Shown: positions 55,737-64,000 of the stretch, piece after piece
How the letters are laid out: the number at the start of each line of letters is the position of its first letter
Numbering within the stretch: position 1 is the stretch's first letter
DNA from: Streptomyces flaveolus
GTDB lineage: Bacteria; Actinomycetota; Actinomycetes; Streptomycetales; Streptomycetaceae
DNA length: 64,000 nt
NCBI RefSeq assembly: GCF_014648815.1
Contig: NZ_BMRV01000006.1
Coordinates: 1 to 64,000 of the forward strand
Direction of reading: 5' to 3'
Position numbers and translations under genes: made by a program
Notes under the pieces: model-generated
What the model was told of the DNA's origin: nothing
The model's input: only the letters and a program-made list of their open reading frames with translations
The model's database searches: none

Positions 55737-57188
55737 GTGACTCGACCGCCGAAGAGCAGCGCGGCGCCACCGCCGGGCGCGGGCGCGCCCCCGCTGCCCG
55801 CCGTGCCGCCGCAGCCCCTGCCGCAGCAGCGGTCGGGTGACGGCGCCCCGCCCGGGTCCCCGCCGCCGGCGCCCCGCCGCACCGCGTTCGCCGAGGGCGT
55901 GGACCGCCTGCGCGCCGCGGCCACCACCGAACCGGGCCGGCTGCGCATCATCGGAGCCCTGCTCGCCGTGCTGGTCCTCGCCTTCGGCGCGGTCACCGCC
56001 TGGCAGATGAACGAGCGGTCCGCCGCCGCGGACGACGTGCTGAACCGCAGCCAGCCGCTCAGCTCCGCCGCCGCCGACATCTACCGCTCCCTCGCCGACG
56101 CCAACACCGCGGCGTCCAGCGGCTTCCTGGCCGGCGGGCAGGAGACGAAGGCTTCCCGCGACCGGTACGAGAAGGGCGTCCGCACGGCCGCCGAGGGGCT
56201 CGTGGAGGCCGCCGCCAACTCCGACGCCGGCTCCCCCGCCGCCACGACCATCACCCGGCTGAACCGCCTGCTGCCCGAGTACAAGGGCCTGATCGAGCGG
56301 GCCCGCACCTACAACCGGCAGGGCTTCCCGGTCGGCGGCGCCTATCTGCGCTACGCCAACGAGAAGATGCAGAAGGAGATGCTCCCGGCGGCGGAGGACC
56401 TGTACACGCGGGAGAACCAGCGGCTGAGCGGCGACTACGCCGACGCCAAGCCCTACCCCTGGGCGGCGATCGCCCTCGGCGTCCTCGCGCTCGCGGCCCT
56501 GGGCTGGGCGCAGTACCGCAACTACCGGCGCACCAACCGGATCCTCAACCACGGCCTGGTCGCCGCCACGACCACGGCGACGATCGTCCTGCTCTGGCTG
56601 GTCGTCGGCCACAGCGTCGCGCGGTCGGACCTGAACGACTCCTACGACCACGGCGTCCGCTCCCTGAACGCCCTGCACGAGGCCCGCATCGCCTCCCTCA
56701 AGGCCCGTGGCAACGAGAACCTCACGCTGGTGGCGCGCGGCGCGGAGACGAAGAAGGTCGGCGACGAGACCTACGACGCCTACGACTTCGACTTCGAGAA
56801 GAACATGGCCACGCTCGGCAAGGGCCTGGCCGAGGCGCGGCGGCTCGCCGACGACGAGGCGGGCACGCAGCCGGTCGCGGCGGCGGACGCCGACATGACG
56901 GAGTGGAAGAAGCGTCACGCGTCGGCCCGTGAGCAGGACGAGAACGGCAACTACCGGCAGGCGCTGGACCTGGTGATCGGCGGCAAGGGCGCCACCGTCG
57001 AGTGCTTCGACGGCGTGGACGCCTCGCTGGCCGACGCCCTCGACCACGAGAAGGACGAGTTCGAGCGGGCGGCGGGCGACGGCCTGGACGCGATGGGCCT
57101 GCTGCCCGAGGGCGCCGCCGCCCTCGCCGTCCTGGGCGCGGCCGGCGCGCTGCTGGGCATCGGCCGCAGGCTGTCGGAGTACCGGTGA
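55737..57188 (+). CDS. glnX: GlnX-like four-helix membrane protein of the PknG operon
   Basis: 483 residues. GTG start with GGGGGAGG upstream. A Pro-rich cytoplasmic N-terminus (~60) is followed by TM1 (~70-92), an extracellular helical domain (~93-230), TM2 and TM3 (PYPWAAIALGVLALAALGW and NHGLVAATTTATIVLLWLVVG), a second extracellular helical domain and TM4 near the C-terminus. This fits GlnX of mycobacteria and corynebacteria, which links the external binding protein GlnH to kinase PknG. The two outer domains resemble receptor sensor bundles. First gene of the operon. Confidence 0.8.
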   Translation: MTRPPKSSAAPPPGAGAPPLPAVPPQPLPQQRSGDGAPPGSPPPAPRRTAFAEGVDRLRAAATTEPGRLRIIGALLAVLVLAFGAVTAWQMNERSAAADDVLNRSQPLSSAAADIYRSLADANTAASSGFLAGGQETKASRDRYEKGVRTAAEGLVEAAANSDAGSPAATTITRLNRLLPEYKGLIERARTYNRQGFPVGGAYLRYANEKMQKEMLPAAEDLYTRENQRLSGDYADAKPYPWAAIALGVLALAALGWAQYRNYRRTNRILNHGLVAATTTATIVLLWLVVGHSVARSDLNDSYDHGVRSLNALHEARIASLKARGNENLTLVARGAETKKVGDETYDAYDFDFEKNMATLGKGLAEARRLADDEAGTQPVAAADADMTEWKKRHASAREQDENGNYRQALDLVIGGKGATVECFDGVDASLADALDHEKDEFERAAGDGLDAMGLLPEGAAALAVLGAAGALLGIGRRLSEYR

Positions 57189-57247
57189 GGCGGGGCCTGG
57201 GCCCGGCGAGCGGGTGGGAAGGGGTGGCGGTGAAAGGGGGCGTGAGG

Positions 57248-58291
57248 ATGCGTGCGCGACGACTGCGGACCGGCCTGAAGGGCTGGGGCGGGGTGGGTGC
57301 GATGGCGTTCGCCTGCGCCCTGGCGGTGCTCTTCGCCCTGCTCCTGCCGGTGGTCCGCTCGCACGGCGAGGGCACCGCGGGCACCGGAGGCCAGGGCGCC
57401 GCCCAGGGCCGCCAGGCACGCGCCGCCGAGGAGTGCACGGACCCGGAGAAGCAGACCCTGTCCCCGGGCGGCGCGGACGGCCCCACCATCGAGGCGATCC
57501 GCAACCGCGAGGGCGCCAAGCGCAAGCTGGTCGTCGGTGTCGACCAGAACAGCTACCGCTGGGGCTACCGCGACCCCAACAGCGGCGGCGACGCCGAGCT
57601 GGAGGGCTTCGACATCGACCTGGTGCACCGCATCGCCGAGGACATCCTCGGCGACCCGAACGCGGTGCAGTTCAAGGCGATACCCACCGACCAGCGGGTT
57701 CCGGCGATCCAGGACGGCCGGGTCGACATGGTGGTCCGCACGATGACCATCAACTGCGACCGGCTGGCCGACGTCGCCTTCTCCGCGCCCTACTTCCGGA
57801 CCGGCCAGCAGCTGCTCGCCCCCAAGTCCTCGGACATCACCGGGTACGACGACACGCTCGCCGGCAAGCGGATCTGCACGGCGGCGGGTTCGACGGCGCT
57901 GAGCACGCTGCAGCAGGACCAGGCGGACGGCAGGGCGGCGGCCGGCGCCGACCTGGGCACCACCGTGCCCAATCAGCTGGACTGCCTGGTGCGGCTCCAG
58001 CTCGGCGAGGTCGACGCGGTGGTCACCGACGGCGCGCTCGCCGCGAGCCAGGCCGCACAGGACCCCACGGTCGAACTGAAGGGCGACCCCTTCACCACCG
58101 AGTACTACGGCGTGGCGATGAAGAAGGACGCCGACGATCTGGTACGCCGGGTCAACCAGATCCTCGTGGAGTGGCGCGCCGACAAGGCCCGGGGCTGGCA
58201 GCACTCGTACGAGCGGTGGCTGTCGGAGACCATGGGCGACGACTCCCGGAAGTCGGAACCGCCGGCCCCCCAGTACCGGGGCGGGAGCTGA
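57248..58291 (+). CDS. glnH: GlnH-like amino-acid-binding protein
   Basis: 347 residues from the ATG at 57248 (AAAGGGGG 7 bp upstream; GTG codons at 57224 and 57230 also have sites). It has a membrane anchor at ~17-38 without a clear lipobox, then a family-3 solute-binding fold: KLVVGVDQNSYRWGYRDPNSG, ELEGFDIDLVHRIAEDIL, GRVDMVVRTMTINCDRLADVAFSAPYF and LGEVDAVVTDGALAA. In Mycobacterium GlnH binds aspartate/glutamate and signals through GlnX to PknG. No permease gene is present, which supports sensing rather than uptake. Confidence 0.85.
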   Translation: MRARRLRTGLKGWGGVGAMAFACALAVLFALLLPVVRSHGEGTAGTGGQGAAQGRQARAAEECTDPEKQTLSPGGADGPTIEAIRNREGAKRKLVVGVDQNSYRWGYRDPNSGGDAELEGFDIDLVHRIAEDILGDPNAVQFKAIPTDQRVPAIQDGRVDMVVRTMTINCDRLADVAFSAPYFRTGQQLLAPKSSDITGYDDTLAGKRICTAAGSTALSTLQQDQADGRAAAGADLGTTVPNQLDCLVRLQLGEVDAVVTDGALAASQAAQDPTVELKGDPFTTEYYGVAMKKDADDLVRRVNQILVEWRADKARGWQHSYERWLSETMGDDSRKSEPPAPQYRGGS

Positions 58292-58350
58292 CCGGCCGCC
58301 GCACCACCGGGAAAGAGCACGCACGAGTCCGCAACAGCGAAAGGTGATCG

Positions 58351-59685
58351 ATGGGCGACACGGGACCCTCCGGGCCGGTGATGGACCGGGACGAGGTGGA
58401 CCGTGCGCTGGCGCGGCTCGGCGCGGAGCACGAGGCGATCGAGACCTCGCTCCTCGCCCTGCAGGACCACGCGGGCCGCAGACTCCTGGAAGGCGCCGAG
58501 CTGACGGGCGTGACCCAGGAGCGCTGGGCCGCCGCGGAGGCGTCGATCACGCTGCTCTGGTCCTACTTCGACGCGTACACGGGCGCCCTGCGCACCGCCC
58601 GGGAGATCCGCTCCCGGCGCCGCTGGTCCAGCCGCGAGGACCTGGTGGAACTGACGGAGCTGCTGCGCGGCGAGGCGGTCACCGTGGCCGGCAATGCCGC
58701 CGCCACCGCCGGCGCGCCCACCCTGCACGGCGGTCCGGGCCGGCTCAGCGAGCGGTACTCGCTGGTCACGCTGGTGGACCGGATGAACCAGCTGTACGCG
58801 GCCTCCCTCGACCTGGTGGTCGCCGCCGACGCGGTGTGGTCGGCGCTGCCCGCGCGCATCGATTTACTCGCCGCCGAGCTCCAGCGCACCCGCCGGCTCG
58901 CCCACTCGGTGGGGGTACGTCCCGGCGAGCACCCGGCCGGTGACGACCTGGAGCGGATCACCCGCACCCTGACGAGGCTGCGCGAGCAGGTGGTGTCCGA
59001 CCCGTTGGCGTTCTGGGTGCCCACCGAGGGCAGTTCGGCGCCGGGCGGCGGCCGGCCGGACACCACGGTCTACGACCGGGAGGCGCGCGCCCTGGAGGAC
59101 GTCCGCCGGGAGATCGACGCGGTGCTGGCCGTCCGCCAGGACGCCGAGCAACGGATCGTGCGGCTGCGGGACGTGCTCTCCCGCGCGGACCGCACGCTCG
59201 CCGAGGCCCGCACCGCGCGCGGCGAGGTGCTGGCGAAGATCGCCGCGACGGAGGTGCCGGTGGTCAGCGGACCGCCGACCGTGCTCCAGGAGCAGCTGGC
59301 GACGGCCGCCGAGTACCGCAGACACGCCCAGTGGCACCGCCTGTCCCCGCTCCTGGAGTCCCTGGAGGAGAAGGCGGAGGACGAGCTGCTGCGGGCCCGC
59401 GAGTCCTTGACCGCGGTCACCGCGCCGCTCGCGGTCCGCGCCGAGCTGCGCGGCCGGCTGGACGCGTACAAGGCGAAGGTCGCCCGGCTGGGCTTCGCGG
59501 AGGATCCGGAGCTGGTCGAGAAGTACGAGAAGGCGCGCCGCATGCTGTGGAGCGCGCCCTGCGACCTGCGCGTCGCCGAGCAGGCCGTCCTGCGCTACCA
59601 GCACGCGGCGGCCGAACTGCTGGGCTCCGCGCCGCGCGTGCCCGGGCAGGGCGGGCCGGTGGACCGGACGGGGCCCGGCGCATGA
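58351..59685 (+). CDS. Coiled-coil protein of the PknG operon, contains a TTA codon
   Basis: 444 residues, soluble and largely helical, with long Glu/Arg/Leu-rich segments (~225-300 and ~315-410) typical of coiled coils; no signal peptide or known domain. ATG start with AAAGGTGAT upstream. It contains TTA at 58864-58866 (codon 172), a leucine codon that in Streptomyces needs the bldA tRNA, so its full translation should depend on development. It lies between glnH and pknG and is probably a cytoplasmic adaptor; the role is unproven. Confidence 0.75.
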   Translation: MGDTGPSGPVMDRDEVDRALARLGAEHEAIETSLLALQDHAGRRLLEGAELTGVTQERWAAAEASITLLWSYFDAYTGALRTAREIRSRRRWSSREDLVELTELLRGEAVTVAGNAAATAGAPTLHGGPGRLSERYSLVTLVDRMNQLYAASLDLVVAADAVWSALPARIDLLAAELQRTRRLAHSVGVRPGEHPAGDDLERITRTLTRLREQVVSDPLAFWVPTEGSSAPGGGRPDTTVYDREARALEDVRREIDAVLAVRQDAEQRIVRLRDVLSRADRTLAEARTARGEVLAKIAATEVPVVSGPPTVLQEQLATAAEYRRHAQWHRLSPLLESLEEKAEDELLRARESLTAVTAPLAVRAELRGRLDAYKAKVARLGFAEDPELVEKYEKARRMLWSAPCDLRVAEQAVLRYQHAAAELLGSAPRVPGQGGPVDRTGPGA

Positions 59686-59707
59686 GCGACAACGGGGAGG
59701 CGACGGC

Positions 59708-62398
59708 ATGAGCCAGGAGCAGCGGACCTGTCAGCGTCCGGGCTGCGGCGGGTCGTACGAGGACATGGGCGGCGGCGAGCTGTACTGCGACACCTGCGGT
59801 CTCGCGCCGGTCGTCGCGTCCAACGGCATGGTGGGCTCGACGCCGACCGGGATCACCGGCGGCGGGCGGGGATCGCGCGGCTCGGCGGGCAGCGGCAGCG
59901 CGCGCGCCAGCGGCCGCAGTGCGCGGACGTCGTCGCAGTCGTCGAAGTCCCGGCGCTCGGTCTCGGGGCGGCTCTCGCGGTCCGTGTCGGGCCGGTCCAC
60001 GGGCCGTTCGGTGTCGGTGCGCAGCTCGGGGACGCCCGCCGGTTCGTCCGCGCGGGGGCGGCTCGGGGCCGGCCTGGTCGAGGTCCCGGCGATCCCGAGG
60101 CCCGACCCGCGCGCGATGGTCCTGGACAACCCGGAGGTGCCGGAGCGCAAGCGGTTCTGCTCGCGCTCGGACTGCGGGGCGCCGGTCGGGCGGGCGCGCG
60201 GGGACCGGCCCGGCCGTACGGAGGGCTTCTGCACCAAGTGCGGCCACCCGTACTCGTTCGTGCCCAAGCTGAAGTCCGGGGACGTCGTGCACGGCCAGTA
60301 CGAGGTGGTGGGCTGCCTGGCGCACGGCGGGCTCGGCTGGATCTACCTCGCCGTCGACCGGGCCGTCTCGGACCGGTGGGTGGTCCTCAAGGGCCTGCTG
60401 GACACCGGCGACCAGGACGCGATGGCGGCGGCGATCTCCGAGCGGCGCTTCCTCGCCGAGATCGAGCACGCCAACATCGTGCGGATCTACAACTTCGTCG
60501 AGCACCTCGACCAGCGCACCGGTTCCCTCGACGGCTACATCGTCATGGAGTACGTGGGCGGCAAGTCCCTCAAGGAGATCGCCAACGCCCGCCGCACGCC
60601 CGAGGGCCGGCGCGACCCGCTGCCGGTGGAGCAGGCGTGCGCCTACGGCATCGAGGCGCTGGAGGCCCTCGGCCACCTGCACAGCCGCAACCTGCTGTAC
60701 TGCGACTTCAAGGTCGACAACGCCATCCAGACCGAGGACCAGCTCAAGCTGATCGACATGGGCGCGGTGCGCCGCATGGACGACGACGAGTCGGCCATCT
60801 ACGGCACGGTGGGCTACCAGGCGCCGGAGGTCGCCGACGTCGGGCCCTCGGTGGCCTCCGACCTGTACACGGTCGGCCGTACCCTCGCGGTGCTGGCCTT
60901 CGACTTCCAGGGCTACACGACCGTCTACGCCGACTCCCTGCCGGACCCCGACTCCATCGAGGTGTTCCGGCAGTACGAGTCGTTCTACCGACTCCTGGTG
61001 CGCGCCACCGACCCCGACCCGGCCCGCCGGTTCGCCTCCGCGCAGGAGATGGCGGAGCAGCTGACGGGCGTGCTGCGCGAGGTCGTCTCGCTGCAGACGG
61101 GCCGCGCCCGGCCGGCGCTGTCCACGCTGTTCGGGCCCGAGGTGCGGGTCACGGACACGGAGTTGTTCCCCCGGCTGGACGGCGAGGTGTCGACGCTGGG
61201 AGCCCGGGTGACCGGCACCCGCAAGCGCGGTGACGGCGCGTCAGCGGCGCTGCCGACGGGCGGCGGGGGCGTCGGTCCCGCGCTGCCCGGCGGTTCGGGC
61301 CCGGCCGTCGGAGCGCCCGGCGGGACGGTCGCGGGCACCGCGGTCCACGGCGGGACGGGCGTGGCGGCGGCGCTGCCCGCCGGAGCGGGCGCGAGCGCCT
61401 CACTGCCGGGTGCCGTGAGCGCGGTCGGCAGCGTCGAGGCCGGCGCCTCCGGCCTGGTCAAGTCCGTCGACGCCCCCGCCGCCGCCCTCGCCCTGCCGGT
61501 CCCGCGGGTCGACCCCGGGGACCCCAACGCCGGTTTCCTGGCCGGCCTGATGGCGTCCGCGCCGGGTGAGCTGCTGACCGCGCTGGGCGCCGCCCCGGCG
61601 CCGTCGACCGAGACCCGGCTGCGGCAGATACGGGCGCGGCTGGAGCAGGGCGACGCGCCGGGGGCGCTGGCGGCCCTGGACGCCCTGGAGGGCGAGCGGC
61701 CCGACGACTGGCGGGTGGTCTGGTACCGGGGCCTGGCCTCGCTGGTGACCGGCGACCACGAGGGCGCCGCGCTCGCCTTCGACGCGGTCTACGACGCCTT
61801 CCCGGGCGAGATCGCGCCCAAGCTGGCGCTCGGCCTGTGCGCGGAGGTGCTGGGCCAGCTCGACAACGCCGCGGAGTACTACCGCCTGGTGTGGTCGGCC
61901 GACCCGAGCCATGTCAGCGCCGCCTTCGGCCTGGCCCGGGTCCAGTTGGCGGGCGGCGACCGGTCCGGTGCCGTACGGACGCTGGAGTCGGTGCCGGAGT
62001 CGTCCGTCCACTGCACGGCCGCGCGCGTGGCGGCCGTCAGGGCCCGGCTGCGCCGGCGCACGGCGGCCCCGGGCGACGTGGCGTTCCTGGACGATCTGAC
62101 CGCGGCCGCCCGGCAGGTCGAGGCGCTGGACGTGTACGGTCTGGACCCGGCGCGCCGCGAGCAGTTGTCGGTCGAGGTCCTCGGCTGTGCCCTGGACTGG
62201 GTACTCTCCGGGGGCCGGGGTTCCGTTCCTCCCGCCGCCGGGGAACGGGCAGTGCTCGGCAGCGGTCTGGACGAACGCGGCCTGCGTTTCGGCCTGGAGC
62301 GTTCGTACCGCACGCTGGCCCGGCTGGCGCGGGGCGGCGAGGAGAGGATCGACCTGGTGGAACGTGCCAATCGTTACCGCCCCCGGACGTGGGTGTAG
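59708..62398 (+). CDS. pknG: PknG-type serine/threonine protein kinase
   Basis: 896 residues. Two N-terminal Cys clusters (CQRPGCGG...YCDTCG; CSRSDCG...FCTKCG) form rubredoxin-like zinc ribbons. A Ser-rich segment and then the kinase domain (~190-450) follow: GGLGWIYLAVD (Gly-rich loop), VVLKGLL (Lys), YCDFKVDNAI (catalytic Asp333) and LIDMGAV (DMG for DFG, as in the PknG subfamily). A low-complexity linker leads to a C-terminal TPR domain (~630-800). PknG phosphorylates the FHA protein OdhI/GarA to set 2-oxoglutarate flux. It sits between the coiled-coil gene and the phosphatase. Confidence 0.93.
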   Translation: MSQEQRTCQRPGCGGSYEDMGGGELYCDTCGLAPVVASNGMVGSTPTGITGGGRGSRGSAGSGSARASGRSARTSSQSSKSRRSVSGRLSRSVSGRSTGRSVSVRSSGTPAGSSARGRLGAGLVEVPAIPRPDPRAMVLDNPEVPERKRFCSRSDCGAPVGRARGDRPGRTEGFCTKCGHPYSFVPKLKSGDVVHGQYEVVGCLAHGGLGWIYLAVDRAVSDRWVVLKGLLDTGDQDAMAAAISERRFLAEIEHANIVRIYNFVEHLDQRTGSLDGYIVMEYVGGKSLKEIANARRTPEGRRDPLPVEQACAYGIEALEALGHLHSRNLLYCDFKVDNAIQTEDQLKLIDMGAVRRMDDDESAIYGTVGYQAPEVADVGPSVASDLYTVGRTLAVLAFDFQGYTTVYADSLPDPDSIEVFRQYESFYRLLVRATDPDPARRFASAQEMAEQLTGVLREVVSLQTGRARPALSTLFGPEVRVTDTELFPRLDGEVSTLGARVTGTRKRGDGASAALPTGGGGVGPALPGGSGPAVGAPGGTVAGTAVHGGTGVAAALPAGAGASASLPGAVSAVGSVEAGASGLVKSVDAPAAALALPVPRVDPGDPNAGFLAGLMASAPGELLTALGAAPAPSTETRLRQIRARLEQGDAPGALAALDALEGERPDDWRVVWYRGLASLVTGDHEGAALAFDAVYDAFPGEIAPKLALGLCAEVLGQLDNAAEYYRLVWSADPSHVSAAFGLARVQLAGGDRSGAVRTLESVPESSVHCTAARVAAVRARLRRRTAAPGDVAFLDDLTAAARQVEALDVYGLDPARREQLSVEVLGCALDWVLSGGRGSVPPAAGERAVLGSGLDERGLRFGLERSYRTLARLARGGEERIDLVERANRYRPRTWV

Positions 62399-62401
62399 TT
62401 G

Positions 62402-63796
62402 ATGTCGCAGATGCCCCAGCAGGCCGCTGTGTCCCAGTGCCCGAGCTGCGAGGAACCCCTCGAGTCGGGCGACCGTTTCTGTGGCGCGTGCGGATACGAC
62501 CTGTCCGCCGTGCCCGCGCGGCCCGAGGACAGCCCGACGATCGCCATGAACGGCGCGGTGCCCGCCCCGTCGTCGCCGCCGGACGGCACCGGCCGGCCCG
62601 TGCCGGGCACGGAGTCGGGCGGCCCCCCGCTGCCGCCGCCACGGCCCGCCGCGCCCCCGCCACCGGCCGCCGCCGCGCCCCCGCCGCCGGCCGCACCGCC
62701 GGTCGCACCGCCCGCCGCGCCGCCGGTGGCGTCGGGACCGGCCGGGGCCGAACCGGCCGCGTCCGGTGTGCGGTTCGACCGTCCGGGCGAGCCCGACGAG
62801 TACCCGCTGCAGGCACCCGACCCGCGGTCGGCCGCCGCCCCGGCACCGTCCCCGGAGGCCGCCCCCGCCCCGGCCGCGTCCGGCAAGGTGTGCGTGGCCT
62901 GCCGCGCGGGCCGCGTCGACGGCGACGGCTACTGCGAGAACTGCGGGCACGCCCAGCCCCGCGAACGCGACCACATGGAGCAGGAGTCGGGCCCCGTCGC
63001 CGCGGTCAGCGACCGCGGTCTGCGCCACCACCGCAACGAGGACGCCTTCTGCGTCGGCCACACCGCGCTGCCCGACGGGACACCCGCGACCGTGGCGATC
63101 GTGTGCGACGGCGTCTCCTCGGCGACCCGCCCGGACGACGCCTCCCTCGCCGCCTCCCGCGCGGCCGGCGAGTCGCTGCTCGCGGTGCTGCCGCGCGGCA
63201 CGCACCCGCAGCAGGCCATGCACGACGCGATCGTCGCCGCCTCGCACGCCGTCAACGCGCTGGCCGACGAGCCCGCCACGGCCCGCGAGCAGGCACCGCA
63301 CCAGAACGCCCCGGCCTGCACCCTCGTCGGCGCCGTGGTGACCTCGGACCTGCTGGTCGTCGGCTGGGTCGGCGACAGTCGCGTCTACTGGGTGCCCGTC
63401 GACCGCAGCACACCTGCGGCCCGGCTCACCGAGGACGACTCGTGGGCCGCGCAGATGGTCGCCGCGGGCCTGATGAACGAGGCCGAGGCGTACGCCGACG
63501 AGCGCGCCCACGCGATCACCGGCTGGCTCGGCGCCGACGCCTACGAACTGGAGCCGCACACCGCGTCGTTCAAGCCGGACCGCCCCGGCGTGGTCGTGGT
63601 CTGCACGGACGGTCTGTGGAACTACGCCGAGTCGGCCGAGGAGATGGCCCGCGCCGTGCCCCTCGACGCCGCCGCGCGCCCGCTGCACAGCGCCCGGGTC
63701 CTGGTCGGCCACGCTCTGGACGGCGGGGGCCACGACAACGTAACAGTGGCCGTCGTGCCGTTCCCGGCCCCGCCCGCGGGGGCAGGATCCGGCTGA
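62402..63796 (+). CDS. PP2C-type phosphatase with two zinc ribbons
   Basis: 464 residues. Cys13/16/27/30 (CPSC...CGAC) and a later CVAC...CENC pair make two zinc ribbons around a long Pro/Ala linker. The PP2C domain follows: DRGLRHHRNEDAF (metal Asp), IVCDGVSS, GWVGDSRVYW, VVCTDGLWNY and GHDNVTVAVV. Its start is 3 bases after the pknG stop with only a weak ribosome site, so translation is probably coupled. It may reverse PknG phosphorylation; the shared zinc ribbons hint at a common partner. Confidence 0.9.
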   Translation: MSQMPQQAAVSQCPSCEEPLESGDRFCGACGYDLSAVPARPEDSPTIAMNGAVPAPSSPPDGTGRPVPGTESGGPPLPPPRPAAPPPPAAAAPPPPAAPPVAPPAAPPVASGPAGAEPAASGVRFDRPGEPDEYPLQAPDPRSAAAPAPSPEAAPAPAASGKVCVACRAGRVDGDGYCENCGHAQPRERDHMEQESGPVAAVSDRGLRHHRNEDAFCVGHTALPDGTPATVAIVCDGVSSATRPDDASLAASRAAGESLLAVLPRGTHPQQAMHDAIVAASHAVNALADEPATAREQAPHQNAPACTLVGAVVTSDLLVVGWVGDSRVYWVPVDRSTPAARLTEDDSWAAQMVAAGLMNEAEAYADERAHAITGWLGADAYELEPHTASFKPDRPGVVVVCTDGLWNYAESAEEMARAVPLDAAARPLHSARVLVGHALDGGGHDNVTVAVVPFPAPPAGAGSG

Positions 63797-63922
63797 GGCC
63801 GCGCAGCCGGGCCACGCACGGCCGGGTACACGGCGGGGCGGCCTCGCGGACCGCAGGGGGCGGTCCGCGCCACGAGCCATCACCCCACCACCGTGGGGAC
63901 GTAGAGGGGGATGCGATCCGGC

Positions 63923-64000
63923 ATGGCCAATTTCTCGAAGTCGAACGTGCCGCAGTTCTCGGTGGACGTCTACCAGAACGAGTACCTGCCCGAGGGCGGC
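63923..64000 (+). CDS. Start of the next gene (partial, probably VWA-domain protein)
   Basis: Only 26 residues are in the window (MANFSKSNVPQFSVDVYQNEYLPEGG). The sequence continues past the edge. N-termini like this precede vWA domains in Streptomyces PknG operons, from memory. GAGGGGG lies upstream, and an in-frame ATG at 63911 is too close to it. Confidence 0.5.
   Translation, partial: MANFSKSNVPQFSVDVYQNEYLPEGG

Overview
This is high-GC actinobacterial DNA with the gene content of a Streptomyces core chromosome, closest in my memory to the S. coelicolor / S. lividans region that carries sodF, asd, pepN, malQ and the csnR-K chitosan-oligosaccharide operon. No database was searched, so the species is inference. 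Reasons: strong third-position G/C bias, frequent GTG starts, stop/start overlaps, GC-rich hairpin terminators, and many Streptomyces-type families (SpoIIE phosphatase, DUF574 methyltransferase, ALF-repeat protein, BioY, ROK regulator, PknG).

Layout. 1-0.4 kb: the 3' half of a tRNA-Gly (probable attachment-site scar) and a small membrane protein. 0.9-6.7 kb: membrane acyltransferase, HD hydrolase, SpoIIE-type phosphatase, Eis-like acetyltransferase, Fpg/Nei glycosylase, rpiB. 6.9-10.8 kb: two related amino-acid permeases on either side of bioY. 10.9-18.1 kb: four exported proteins on the minus strand in two transcription units, each headed by a copy of one ~120-bp regulatory block containing a Crp-like dyad. 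The proteins are a 1172-residue ALF-repeat/coiled-coil protein with an overlapping lipoprotein, and a 168-residue secreted protein with a trypsin-fold pseudoenzyme carrying an FG-GAP propeller. 18.2-23.5 kb: sodF with a Nur-type operator and the known sRNA-bearing 3' UTR, a methyltransferase, a zinc-ribbon protein, a mycothiol-nitroreductase-like protein lacking its second active-site Cys, and a first aminopeptidase N. 23.9-33.9 kb: an AbiEi/PD-(D/E)XK-like protein, a large subtilase, an ECF sigma factor with a membrane partner, a TerD-repeat protein, asd and a DUF1203 protein. 34-48.6 kb: a second pepN, then small regulator-target modules (MerR/monooxygenase, LysR, MarR/two EamA exporters, PadR/ABC exporter), malQ with a repetitive upstream gene, an HNH nuclease and a MscS channel. 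48.7-55.5 kb: csnR-E-F-G-H-K. 55.7-64 kb: a GlnX-GlnH-PknG signalling operon with a TTA-containing coiled-coil gene, a PP2C phosphatase and the start of a further gene.

How genes work together. The csn operon imports and processes chitosan oligosaccharides under CsnR, but csnG carries an in-frame TAG at 52633-52635 that should inactivate it. The PknG operon looks like an amino-acid sensing pathway (GlnH senses, GlnX passes the signal across the membrane, PknG phosphorylates) with a phosphatase as counterweight. The least explained unit is the duplicated-promoter exported-protein cluster at 10.9-18.1 kb, which I regard as the best candidate for an undescribed system.
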